Origin: Paenacidovorax caeni | GTDB taxonomy: Bacteria > Pseudomonadota > Gammaproteobacteria > Burkholderiales > Burkholderiaceae_C | DNA length: 50,118 nucleotides | Assembly: GCF_001298675.1 (NCBI RefSeq) | Contig: NZ_CYIG01000025.1 | Span: 1 to 50,118 of the forward strand | Reading direction: 5' to 3' | Shown: piece after piece, positions 25,298-32,976 of the stretch | How positions within the stretch are numbered: position 1 is the stretch's first letter | Layout: every line of letters begins with the position of its first letter | Made by a program: the position numbers and the translations under genes | The notes under the pieces: model-generated | Database searches by the model: none | Told to the model about the DNA's origin: nothing | What the model saw: only the letters and a program-made list of their open reading frames with translations

Positions 25298-26204
25298 TGC
25301 ACTGGCCATCTCGCTGCACGATGTGAGCAAGCACTACGGCGCGCTGCGTGCTGTCGATGGCGTGAGCCTGGACATCCCGCGCGGCGAAATTCTCGGCCTC
25401 ATTGGCCACAACGGCGCGGGCAAGAGCACCCTGTTCAAGATGATGCTCGGCCTCACACGTGCCACCCAGGGCGATATCCGCATGGGCGGTGCCTCGGTCA
25501 CCGGGCGCGATTTTCGCGCTGCGCGGCGCCAGCTCGGCTACCTGCCCGAGAACGTGGTGCTGTACGACAACCTCGACGGGCTGGAGACGCTGCAGTTCTT
25601 TGCCCGCCTCAAGGGCGCGCCGCTGGCCGAATGCCCGGCCATGCTGGAGCGCGTGGGCCTGGGCCATGCCGGCCGCCGCCCGGTGCGCGAGTACTCCAAG
25701 GGCATGCGCCAGCGCCTGGGCTTTGCCCAGGCATTGCTGGGCAGCCCACGCGTGCTGTTTCTCGACGAGCCCACCAACGGACTGGACCCGGCCGCCATCC
25801 GTGACTTCTACGCCACACTGCGCGCGCTGCAGGCCGACGGAGTCACGGTCATCATCACCTCGCACATCCTGTCGGAACTGCAGGAGCGTGTGGACCGCCT
25901 TGCCATCCTCGCTTCGGGCCGCCTGCAGGCCGTAGGCAGCGTGCAGGCGCTGCGCGAACAGACGCGCATGCCGCTGACCGTGGAGCTAGAGCTGGACGCC
26001 ACCGACGCACCCGCCGCCGCCCAGGCGCTGCAAGGCGCCACCGGCATCGCGCCCGAGGCCACGCCCGCCGGCCTGCGCCTGCAGTGCCCGCGCGAGCAGA
26101 AGATGGCCGTGCTCGCTGCGCTGGCCCCGCTGGGCGCGCGCGTGCGCGACCTGAAGTTGCTGGAGCCCTCGCTGGAAGACGTGTTCTTCGGCTTCGCGGC
26201 CTAA
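25272..26204 (+). CDS. nosF: NosF, ABC ATPase for NosZ maturation
   Basis: This 310-residue ATPase drives the NosDFY complex. Walker A is GHNGAGKST, the signature is EYSKGMRQRLG and Walker B is VLFLDEPTNGLDP, followed by the H-loop Thr-Ser-His (IITSHILSE). GTG 25272 is chosen as start: GGAG lies eight bases upstream and the ABC domain begins about a dozen residues in. It therefore overlaps the nosD 3' end. No better ATG is available in the frame. Confidence 0.93.
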   Translation: MVSTFPASDALAISLHDVSKHYGALRAVDGVSLDIPRGEILGLIGHNGAGKSTLFKMMLGLTRATQGDIRMGGASVTGRDFRAARRQLGYLPENVVLYDNLDGLETLQFFARLKGAPLAECPAMLERVGLGHAGRRPVREYSKGMRQRLGFAQALLGSPRVLFLDEPTNGLDPAAIRDFYATLRALQADGVTVIITSHILSELQERVDRLAILASGRLQAVGSVQALREQTRMPLTVELELDATDAPAAAQALQGATGIAPEATPAGLRLQCPREQKMAVLAALAPLGARVRDLKLLEPSLEDVFFGFAA

Positions 26205-26222
26205 ACCCCTACGCCTTGCCCC

Positions 26223-27038
26223 ATGGAAATCTCCCCCATCCTCACTGTCGCCGCCAAGGAATTCCGCGACCGCATACGCAACCGCTGGGTGCTGGCCGTG
26301 GCCCTGGTGTTCACCGTGTTCTCGCTCGTCATCGCCTACTTTGGCGGTGCGCAGCAGGGCGCCGTGGGCCTGCGCTCCATCGAGTTCACCATTGCCAGCC
26401 TGGTCAGCCTGGTGATCTACCTGATTCCGCTGATCGCGCTGCTGCTCGGCTTCGACGCCATCGTAGGTGAGCGCGAGCGCGGTTCGCTCGACCTGCTGCT
26501 GGCCCTGCCCATCACACGGCTGGAGCTGCTGCTGGGCAAGTACCTGGGCCTGGCGCTGGCGCTCACGCTGTCCACGCTGGCGGGCTTCGGCCTGGTGGCC
26601 GTGCTGCTGTGGCGCCACATGAACGCGAACGCCCTGTTCCACTACGTCGGCTTCATGCTCAGCTCGGTGCTGCTGGGGCTGGCCTTCCTGAGCCTGGCAG
26701 TGCTGATCTCGGTGCTGGCACGCGACCGCACGCGCGCCTCGGGCCTGGCCATCGCCGTCTGGTTCTTCTTCGTGCTGGTGTTCGACCTGCTACTGCTCGG
26801 CGTACTCGTCACCACCGGCGGGCGCTTCGCGGGCGACGCCTTTGCCTGGCTGCTGCTGCTCAACCCGGCGGACGTGTTCCGCATCCTCAACGTGTTCTCA
26901 CTCGAAGACGTACGCACCCTCTACGGCCTGGCCAGCGTGGTGCCAGCCTCGCTGGGCAACCCGGCCGCCATGGGCGCCGTGATGCTGGCCTGGATCGTGG
27001 TGCCGCTCGCCCTCGCCAACTGGAGATTCAAGCCATGA
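26223..27038 (+). CDS. nosY: NosY, ABC membrane subunit
   Basis: This 271-residue permease has six hydrophobic segments and the charged ERERGSLDLLLALPITRLELLLGKY block of the NosY/ABC-2 family. It pairs with NosF in the inner membrane. It starts 18 bases after nosF and its stop overlaps the nosL start (ATGA). Confidence 0.94.
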   Translation: MEISPILTVAAKEFRDRIRNRWVLAVALVFTVFSLVIAYFGGAQQGAVGLRSIEFTIASLVSLVIYLIPLIALLLGFDAIVGERERGSLDLLLALPITRLELLLGKYLGLALALTLSTLAGFGLVAVLLWRHMNANALFHYVGFMLSSVLLGLAFLSLAVLISVLARDRTRASGLAIAVWFFFVLVFDLLLLGVLVTTGGRFAGDAFAWLLLLNPADVFRILNVFSLEDVRTLYGLASVVPASLGNPAAMGAVMLAWIVVPLALANWRFKP

Positions 27039-27589
27039 CCTGTTCCTGTTTCACCCGCCGCCACACCCGCCGCGATGTGCTCGGCACGCTCGGCCTGGCC
27101 GCCTTCAGCACGCTGCTCGCCGCCTGCGGCGAGAAAGCGGGCGAGGCGCCATCGCTTGCCCCCGTGGAAATCGACCGCGCCACCAGTTGCGAGCTCGACG
27201 GCATGCTGTTGGCCGACTACCCCGGCCCGAAGGCACAGATCCACTACGCCGGCCAGGACAAGCCGGCCTTCTTCTGCGACACGGTAGAGCTGTTCAACAC
27301 CCTGCTGGCCGGCGAGCAGGTGCGCGCCGTGCGCGCCGTCTACGTGCAGGACATGGGCCAGGCCGACTGGAACGAACCCAAGGGCCACTGGATCGACGCC
27401 AAAACGGCCGTGTACGTGCTCGGCAGCAAGCGCCATGGCTCCATGGGCCCGACCATCGCCAGCTTCGCTCAGCAGGCCGACGCCACGAAATTCGCGGGCG
27501 AATACGGCGGCAAGGTGCTGCGCTTCGCCGACATCCAGCGCGACATGGTGGACCTGAGCGGCGGTGCGCTGCACGACACGCGCATGTAA
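27035..27589 (+). CDS. nosL: NosL, copper chaperone lipoprotein
   Basis: This is a 184-residue lipoprotein (lipobox LLAAC) also carrying twin arginines early. NosL delivers Cu(I) to NosZ. The metal-binding segment reads SCELDGMLLADYPGPKAQI, with CxxDGM where many relatives have CxxCGM, so one Cys is replaced by Asp. DKPAFFCDTVELF and the C-terminal FADIQRDM block are typical of NosL. It overlaps nosY by four bases and is followed two bases later by a second NosL-type gene. Confidence 0.9.
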   Translation: MTCSCFTRRHTRRDVLGTLGLAAFSTLLAACGEKAGEAPSLAPVEIDRATSCELDGMLLADYPGPKAQIHYAGQDKPAFFCDTVELFNTLLAGEQVRAVRAVYVQDMGQADWNEPKGHWIDAKTAVYVLGSKRHGSMGPTIASFAQQADATKFAGEYGGKVLRFADIQRDMVDLSGGALHDTRM

Positions 27590-27591
27590 CC

Positions 27592-28254
27592 ATGGCTGCG
27601 CCCGCCCCGCCCTCCAAGCCAACCACGCTGCGCCGCCGCGCCTGGATGGCCCTCGCCCTGGCGGGCGCGGCCACCGGCGTTGCCGGCGCCGTGGGCGCTT
27701 GGGCCGCCAGGCAAGGTGCCACACCCAAGAACAACGCACTGCTGCCCGGCGACGATGTCTGCCTCGTCGCCCCGCCCACGCCCTACGACCCAGCCAGCGG
27801 CCGCCCCCCCACCGCAGCGCGCACCGTCCCCGCCGAGGCGCGCTGCCCGGTCTGTGGCATGTTCCCTGCGCGCGCCCCCGAATGGGCGGCGCAGGTGATC
27901 TTCGCCCAGGGGGAGGCGCATTTCTTCGACTCGCCGCTGTCGCTGTTCATGTACCTGCACGACGTGGCACGCTACAGCCCCGGCCGCAGCATGCAGGACA
28001 TCGCTGCGGCGTACGTACACGACAGCGCCCGCCGCGATGATGCCGCGTGGATCGACGCGCGCAGCGCCTTCTATGTGCACGGCTCCAATGCCAAGGGCCC
28101 GATGCGCGCGGGCAACCTACCCGCGTTTGCCACACAGGATGCGGCGCAGGCCTTCGCTCAGCGGCGCGGTGGTCAGGTGCGGACATTCACCCAGGTGGAC
28201 GCGGCCCTGATCGCCACCCTGGCCGGGCAGGGCGGGCATCCGCACGGGCACTGA
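27592..28254 (+). CDS. Second NosL-family protein with CPVCGM motif
   Basis: This is a 220-residue protein with an N-terminal arginine-rich membrane/signal segment (RRRAWMALALAGAATGVAG) and the Cu-binding CPVCGMFPARAPEWAAQV. AHFFDSPLSLFMYLHD matches the second half of NosL. It ends in a His-rich tail, GGHPHGH. It is more distant from NosL than the first copy and is probably a partner chaperone or a donor to it. It is the last gene of the nos operon; a palindromic repeat copy follows as terminator. Confidence 0.85.
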   Translation: MAAPAPPSKPTTLRRRAWMALALAGAATGVAGAVGAWAARQGATPKNNALLPGDDVCLVAPPTPYDPASGRPPTAARTVPAEARCPVCGMFPARAPEWAAQVIFAQGEAHFFDSPLSLFMYLHDVARYSPGRSMQDIAAAYVHDSARRDDAAWIDARSAFYVHGSNAKGPMRAGNLPAFATQDAAQAFAQRRGGQVRTFTQVDAALIATLAGQGGHPHGH

Positions 28255-28261
28255 GTTCGCT

Positions 28262-28316
28262 ACCAAAAAAATAGCTGCTAGCGCTTACCCAGTAAGCGTT
28301 AGCAGCTATTTTTGAT
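28262..28316. terminator. Interspersed repeat acting as two-way terminator (nos / helicase)
   Basis: Arms 28267-28288 and 28292-28313 (AAAAATAGCTGCTAGCGC.. and its complement) pair over 22 bases with one G-T wobble and a three-base loop, with A- and T-runs at the outer ends. It is a head-to-head version of the dispersed repeat, placed between converging nosL2 and the helicase gene. Confidence 0.85.
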
Positions 28317-28327
28317 GGGATTTCCGT

Positions 28328-29779
28328 CTACTCGACCGATTCGGCCACTGGCGTGGGCGCCTTGAACAAGGCTGCCACCTTGCGCTTGGGCTTGATGTTG
28401 GCCGAGATGCCGCTGCGCGCTGCAGTAGCTGCCTTCGGGGCAGCCTCCCAGCTGGCGGGGGTGGCAACGGTAGCTGCGCTGGGCTCGTAGGGCTTGTCGA
28501 AGAACGGGTCACGCGCCACGGCGGGTGCGCGGTAGCCGCTGCGCGGGCTGCGTGGTGCCGAGGCGCTGTCTTCCTCGCCAGCCTCGCGCCAGGCGCGGCG
28601 GCCATCATTGTGGCGGCTGCCACGGGCGCGGCGGTCGTCGTCCAGCTCAATGGCTTCGATCTCGATCTTTTTCTTGGTGAGCTTCTCGATGTCGGCCACC
28701 AGGCGCGTGTCGCTGTTCGACACGAGCGTGACGGCGAGGCCCGTGGCGCCCGCGCGGCCGGTGCGGCCAATGCGGTGCACGTAGTCTTCGGCGTTGAACG
28801 GCACGTCGAAGTTGAACACGGCGGGCACGTCCTTGATGTCCAGACCACGTGCGGCCACGTCGGTGCACACCAGCAGATCGACCTCGCCCTGCTTGAAGGC
28901 GTCAAGTGCCTTGAGGCGCTCGTCCTGGCTCTTGTCACCGTGCAGCGCGGCCGTTTTGAGGCCTTCGCGCTCCAGGCTGCGCGCCAGGCGGGCGCAGCCG
29001 AGCTTGCTGTTGACGAAGATAAAAGCCTGCTTGAGGCCGCGGGACTTGAGGACTTGGTGAATGGCGCGGCGCTTGTCGTCGTCGTTCGCGCTGTAGAAAC
29101 GCTGCTCCACCGTGGAGGCGGTCTCGTTGGGCCGCGCGACCTCGATGGTGATGGGGTCTTGCAGGTAGCTGCCGGCCAGACGCTTGATCTCGGGCGAGAA
29201 GGTGGCGGAGAAGAGCAGCGTGGTGCGCTGCTTGGGCAGGTAGCTCAGGATGCGCTGCAGGTCGGGCAGGAAACCGATGTCGAGCATGCGGTCCGCCTCG
29301 TCGAGCACCACGTACTCGACTTGGTTGAGCACGGCGTTCTTGGCCTCGATATGGTCCAGCAGTCGGCCCGGCGTGGCCACGAGCACTTCGACACCTTTTT
29401 TCAGCTCCAGCGTCTGCGGCTTCATGTCCATGCCACCAAACACGACAGTGCTGCGCAGCTTGGTGTGCTTGGCGTACAGCGCGATCTGCTGCGCCACCTG
29501 GTCGGCCAGCTCGCGCGTGGGCAGCAGCACCAGCGCGCGCACCGGGTGGCGCGCGGGCGAGGCGGAGCTGTTCTCGTGTTTGAGCAGGCGCTGCAGCAGC
29601 GGCAGCGAGAACGCCGCCGTCTTGCCCGTGCCGGTCTGCGCCGCGCCCATCACGTCCTTGCCGGTGAGCACCACCGGAATGGCCTGCGCCTGGATGGGCG
29701 TCATGTTCTCGTAGCCCATTTCGGCCACGGCACGCGCCAGCGGCTCGGCCAGCGATAGATTGGAAAAAGAACTGGTCAT
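28328..29779 (-). CDS. rhlE: DEAD-box RNA helicase, RhlE type
   Basis: This is a 483-residue ATP-dependent RNA helicase. The Q motif lies in ENMTPIQAQAIP, Walker A is AQTGTGKT (47-54), and PTRELADQ, TPGRLLDH, the DEAD motif VLDEADRMLD, SAT, VCTDVAARGLD and HRIGRTGR follow in order. The C-terminal ~110 residues are basic, Ala-rich and unstructured (KPKRKVAALFKAP), as in RhlE proteins. ATG 29779 gives MTSSFSNLSLAEPL. It is a stand-alone gene. Whether it is RhlE or another cold-shock helicase cannot be settled. Confidence 0.88.
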   Translation of the reverse strand: MTSSFSNLSLAEPLARAVAEMGYENMTPIQAQAIPVVLTGKDVMGAAQTGTGKTAAFSLPLLQRLLKHENSSASPARHPVRALVLLPTRELADQVAQQIALYAKHTKLRSTVVFGGMDMKPQTLELKKGVEVLVATPGRLLDHIEAKNAVLNQVEYVVLDEADRMLDIGFLPDLQRILSYLPKQRTTLLFSATFSPEIKRLAGSYLQDPITIEVARPNETASTVEQRFYSANDDDKRRAIHQVLKSRGLKQAFIFVNSKLGCARLARSLEREGLKTAALHGDKSQDERLKALDAFKQGEVDLLVCTDVAARGLDIKDVPAVFNFDVPFNAEDYVHRIGRTGRAGATGLAVTLVSNSDTRLVADIEKLTKKKIEIEAIELDDDRRARGSRHNDGRRAWREAGEEDSASAPRSPRSGYRAPAVARDPFFDKPYEPSAATVATPASWEAAPKAATAARSGISANIKPKRKVAALFKAPTPVAESVE

Positions 29780-29837
29780 GAACCTGCTATTGTCGCACCA
29801 GGCGTGGAAACCCTGGTTTTTTTCGCTTCAAGGGGGC

Positions 29838-30704
29838 TTAGAGACTGTTGGCCGAAAAGGTGTCGCACGCCTGCACGCTGCCCTGTTTCAAGCCCATGGA
29901 AAACCAGCGCACGCGCTGCGCGCTGGTGCCGTGGGTAAATGCGTCGGGCCGCACGGTGCCGGTCTGCTGGCGCTGCAGCGTATCGTCGCCGATCTGCTGC
30001 GCGGCGTTGATGGCCGATTCGATGTCGCTCTGGTCGAGCCAGTTCTTGGCTTGCTGCGAGTGCCGGGCCCAGATGCCTGCATAGCAGTCCGCCTGGAGCT
30101 CCAGCCGCACCGAAAGCGCGTTCTGCTCGCGCTGACTGACACGGCCACGCATCGCGTCCACCTTGCCCGTGGCCCCCAGCAGCGTCTGCACGTGGTGGCC
30201 CACCTCATGCGCGATCACGTAGGCACGCGCGAATTCGCCCGGCGCACCAAGCTGGCGGCTCATGGTGTCGAAGAAATCCATGTCCAGATAGACCTTGCGG
30301 TCGCCAGGGCAGTAAAACGGCCCCATCGCGCTTTGCCCCATGCCGCAGGCTGTGGGCGTAGTGCCACGGAACAGCACCAGCTTCGGCAGCTGGTATTGCG
30401 CCCCGCCCTGGCGGAAGATCTGCGTCCACACATCCTCGGTCGAGGCCAGCACGGTAGAGACGAACGCGGCCTGCCGATCGTCCTGCGGCGGGTGCTGGGC
30501 CGGGCCCTGCTGCACCTGCGGCGCGCCGCCGCCCGAGAGCAGGCCAATGGTGGTCAGTGGGTTGATGCCGAACACGCCCCAGCCGATCAGGGCGATGACC
30601 ACCGTGCCAATGCCGATGGTGCGCCCGCCCAGGCCGCCACCACCACCGCCGCCGCTGCGGCGGTCTTCCACGTTGTCCGATTCACGGTTGCCTTCCCATC
30701 GCAT
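29838..30704 (-). CDS. Neutral zinc metallopeptidase (YpfJ/KPN_02809 family)
   Basis: This is a 288-residue protein with a glycine-run cytoplasmic start, one membrane segment (TIGIGTVVIALIGWGVFGI) and a zinc peptidase domain. HEVGHHVQ is the metal/catalytic motif, with ELQADCYAGIW as the third-ligand region. YCPGDRKVYLDMDFF is typical of the family. ATG 30704 precedes RWEGNRESDN as in relatives. Substrate unknown. It is divergent from pcp with about 70 bases between starts. Confidence 0.88.
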   Translation of the reverse strand: MRWEGNRESDNVEDRRSGGGGGGGLGGRTIGIGTVVIALIGWGVFGINPLTTIGLLSGGGAPQVQQGPAQHPPQDDRQAAFVSTVLASTEDVWTQIFRQGGAQYQLPKLVLFRGTTPTACGMGQSAMGPFYCPGDRKVYLDMDFFDTMSRQLGAPGEFARAYVIAHEVGHHVQTLLGATGKVDAMRGRVSQREQNALSVRLELQADCYAGIWARHSQQAKNWLDQSDIESAINAAQQIGDDTLQRQQTGTVRPDAFTHGTSAQRVRWFSMGLKQGSVQACDTFSANSL

Positions 30705-30772
30705 CGCTGCCGCTCCCCGCCCCCGCTGCGGGGGCAAAGGGGCGATTATTGCGCTCGCGCTACCATGGCGCC

Positions 30773-31419
30773 ATGCCCCCCATACTGCTCACGGGCTTCG
30801 ACCCGTTCGACAACACCACGGTCAACCCCAGCTGGTGCGTGGCCCGCGCCCTGGCAGGGCAGCGCATCGCGGGCCACCAGGTGGTGGCGGCACAGTTGCC
30901 CACGGCATTCGGCCAGGCGCTGGAGCACCTGCGCGCGCTGCTGCAGGCGCACCGCCCGGCCCTCGTGTTGTGCCTGGGGCTGGCAGCCGGGCGTGCGGCG
31001 CTGTCCATCGAGCGCATCGGCATCAACGTCATCGATGCACGCATTCCCGACAACCAAGGCGCGCAACCCGTCGATATGCCCGTGGTGCCCCATGGCCCGG
31101 CTGCCTACTTCGCCACACTGCCGATCAAGGCCATGCTGCGCGCCGTGCGCCAGAGCGGCATCGCGGCATCGCGGCCGAGGTGTCGCAGAGCGCGGGCACC
31201 TTCGTGTGCAACCAGGTGCTGTACGGGTTGCTGCACCTGCTGCACCAGGGCGCGGGCGCACCCGGCGCGCGCGGCGGCTTCATCCACGTACCGCAGTTGC
31301 CCGAACAGGGCCTCCCCGGAATGCCGCTGCGCGACATGGTGCGCGGCGTTTACACCGCGCTGTGGGCCGCAGCCCTGGCGCGCCACGACATCCCCCTGCA
31401 CGCCGGAACCGAACACTGA
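30773..31419 (+). pseudogene. pcp: Pyrrolidone-carboxylate (pyroglutamyl) peptidase, frameshifted
   Basis: The intact enzyme removes N-terminal pyroglutamate. The first part (PPILLTGFDPFDNTTVNPSW to IKAMLRAVRQSGIA, with the catalytic-Glu region SIERIGINVIDA) is in one frame. The rest (AAEVSQSAGTFVCNQVLYG with the catalytic Cys, GGFIHVPQLPEQ with the His, to the TGA at 31417-31419) is in another. The break is a perfect tandem duplication of GGCATCGC at 31157-31172. Removing one unit restores SGIAAEVSQSAGTF exactly. As written, ribosomes run on into the next gene's frame. It could be a true mutation, a reversible slip or an assembly error. Confidence 0.9.
31157..31172 (+). repeat. 8-bp tandem duplication that breaks pcp
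   Basis: GGCATCGC occurs twice with no spacer. Eight added bases shift the frame by two. All other sequence on either side keeps family motifs, so the change looks recent. Confidence 0.9.
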
Positions 31420-31420
31420 T

Positions 31421-32332
31421 ATGCACCAAGCCCTCCTGAGCCCCGAAGCCACCGCCGCGCAACTGCCCTGGCTGCCGCTGGCCGATGAAATCGCCGCCGT
31501 GCTGCGCGACGCCAGCGTGCAGGTGCCCGCACGCACCGTGCTGCCGCTGGCAGGTGGCGGCACCCTGTTCACCATGCCTGCCTGTGACACGCAGGTGGCC
31601 ATCACCAAACTCATCACGTTCACCCCCGCCAACACGGGCACGGGCCGCGCCACCATCCAGGGCGACGTGGTGGTGTTCGACGTGGCCACAGGCACGCGCC
31701 GACTGATCCTGGACGGCCCCACCATCACCGCCCGGCGCACCGCGGCCGTGTCGCTGTACGCGGCGCAGCGGCTGGCGCGCGTGCCGCAGGGGCCGCTATT
31801 GATCGTGGGCGCGGGCGCGCAGGGCCTGGCGCACCTGCACGCCTTCGTGGCCGGCCTGGGCGTGACCGAGGTGCTGGTGGCTTCGCGCAGCCAGGCCAGC
31901 GCCCAGGCGCTGGCGCTGCAGGCGCACGCCTTGGGCGTGCAGGCCCACGTGGTGGAAGACGCCGACCGCGCGGCGGCGCTGTGCCCGCTGATCGTCACCT
32001 GCACCCCCGCCAGTGGCGTGGTGCTGCGCTCGGCGCCCCACCCCGATACCTTCCTCGCTGCCGTGGGTGCGTTCACGCCACAGATGGTGGAGCTGGATGC
32101 GGCGCTGTGCCGCGCCTTCGCGGCAAACGGTCAGATCCTGGTCGACACGGCCGATGCAGCGCACGAGGCGGGCGATCTGCTGCAGGCGGGGCTCGACGTA
32201 ACCGCCCTGCCCACACTGGCCAGCCTGGAGCGCACACACTGGCGGCCCGGCCCGGGGCCGGTGCTGTTCAAGAGCTGCGGCTGGGGCGGCTGGGATCTGG
32301 CGGCTGCGCGGCTGGCGCTGCGCGGCGCGTAA
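31421..32332 (+). CDS. Ornithine cyclodeaminase/mu-crystallin family reductase
   Basis: This is a 303-residue NAD(P)-binding protein. PLLIVGAGAQGLAHLHAF is the Rossmann motif; TKLITFTPANTG and LDGPTITARRTAAVSLYAA are family blocks. It is most like the delta1-pyrroline-2-carboxylate / delta1-piperideine-2-carboxylate reductases (proline or lysine breakdown) rather than true ornithine cyclodeaminase. ATG 31421 follows the pcp stop by one base, so the two were translated together; because pcp is frameshifted, its leading frame now runs straight into this gene. No other proline-pathway genes are near. Confidence 0.8.
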   Translation: MHQALLSPEATAAQLPWLPLADEIAAVLRDASVQVPARTVLPLAGGGTLFTMPACDTQVAITKLITFTPANTGTGRATIQGDVVVFDVATGTRRLILDGPTITARRTAAVSLYAAQRLARVPQGPLLIVGAGAQGLAHLHAFVAGLGVTEVLVASRSQASAQALALQAHALGVQAHVVEDADRAAALCPLIVTCTPASGVVLRSAPHPDTFLAAVGAFTPQMVELDAALCRAFAANGQILVDTADAAHEAGDLLQAGLDVTALPTLASLERTHWRPGPGPVLFKSCGWGGWDLAAARLALRGA

Positions 32333-32341
32333 GCGCGCGGT

Positions 32342-32914
32342 TCAGGCCTTCGGCAAGGTAACGCCGACCTGGCCCTGGTACTTGCCGCCCCGGTCCTTGT
32401 ACGAAACCTCGCACACGTCGTCCTTGTCGCTCTCGAAGAACAGCACCTGGGCGCAGCCCTCGCCGGCGTAGATACGCGCAGGCAGCGGCGTGGTGTTGGA
32501 GAACTCCAGCGTCACGTAGCCTTCCCACTCCGGCTCGAAGGGCGTGACGTTGACGATGATGCCGCAGCGCGCGTAGGTGCTCTTGCCCAGGCACACCGTG
32601 AGCACGTTGCGCGGAATGCGGAAGTACTCCACCGTGCGCGCCAGCGCAAAGCTGTTGGGCGGGATGATGCAGCTGTCGCCCTGGAAATCGACGAAGCTCT
32701 TCTCATCGAAGTTCTTGGGGTCCACCACGGTGCTGTGGATGTTGGTGAACACCTTGAATTCAGGCGCGCAGCGGATGTCGTAGCCGTAGCTGCTGGTGCC
32801 GTAGCTGATGATGCGCCGGCCATCCACCTCGCGTACCTGGCCAGGCTCGAAGGGCTCGATCATGCCGTGCTGCTCGGCCATGCGGCGTATCCATTTATCG
32901 CTCTTGATACTCAT
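32342..32914 (-). CDS. dcd: dCTP deaminase
   Basis: Dcd turns dCTP into dUTP for thymidylate synthesis. The 190 residues carry [20 protein letters not shown], the catalytic region [23 protein letters not shown] and the C-terminal [14 protein letters not shown] tail. Length is standard. It converges with the reductase gene, ending 10 bases from it. The promoter region upstream holds a dispersed repeat copy shared with the guaD end. Confidence 0.96.
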   Translation of the reverse strand: MSIKSDKWIRRMAEQHGMIEPFEPGQVREVDGRRIISYGTSSYGYDIRCAPEFKVFTNIHSTVVDPKNFDEKSFVDFQGDSCIIPPNSFALARTVEYFRIPRNVLTVCLGKSTYARCGIIVNVTPFEPEWEGYVTLEFSNTTPLPARIYAGEGCAQVLFFESDKDDVCEVSYKDRGGKYQGQVGVTLPKA

Positions 32915-32923
32915 GCAGTTACT

Positions 32924-32976
32924 CCGTTTTTCATAGCTGCTAGCGCTTGATGGTCAAGCGCTAGGGGCGTATTTTG
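32924..32976 (-). repeat. Interspersed palindromic repeat at guaD end
   Basis: CTAGCGCTTGA (32940-32950) and TCAAGCGCTAG (32954-32964) form a perfect 11-base stem with loop TGG; read on the minus strand the core AAGCGCTAGCAGCTATG follows. The guaD stop TGA and its last codons lie inside this copy. Confidence 0.85.

Noticed and set aside
30749-32332. A single natural Pcp-reductase fusion gene
   Set aside because: The middle ~85 residues are out-of-frame Pcp sequence and the true Pcp continuation is in another frame, so the fused frame comes from the 8-bp duplication.
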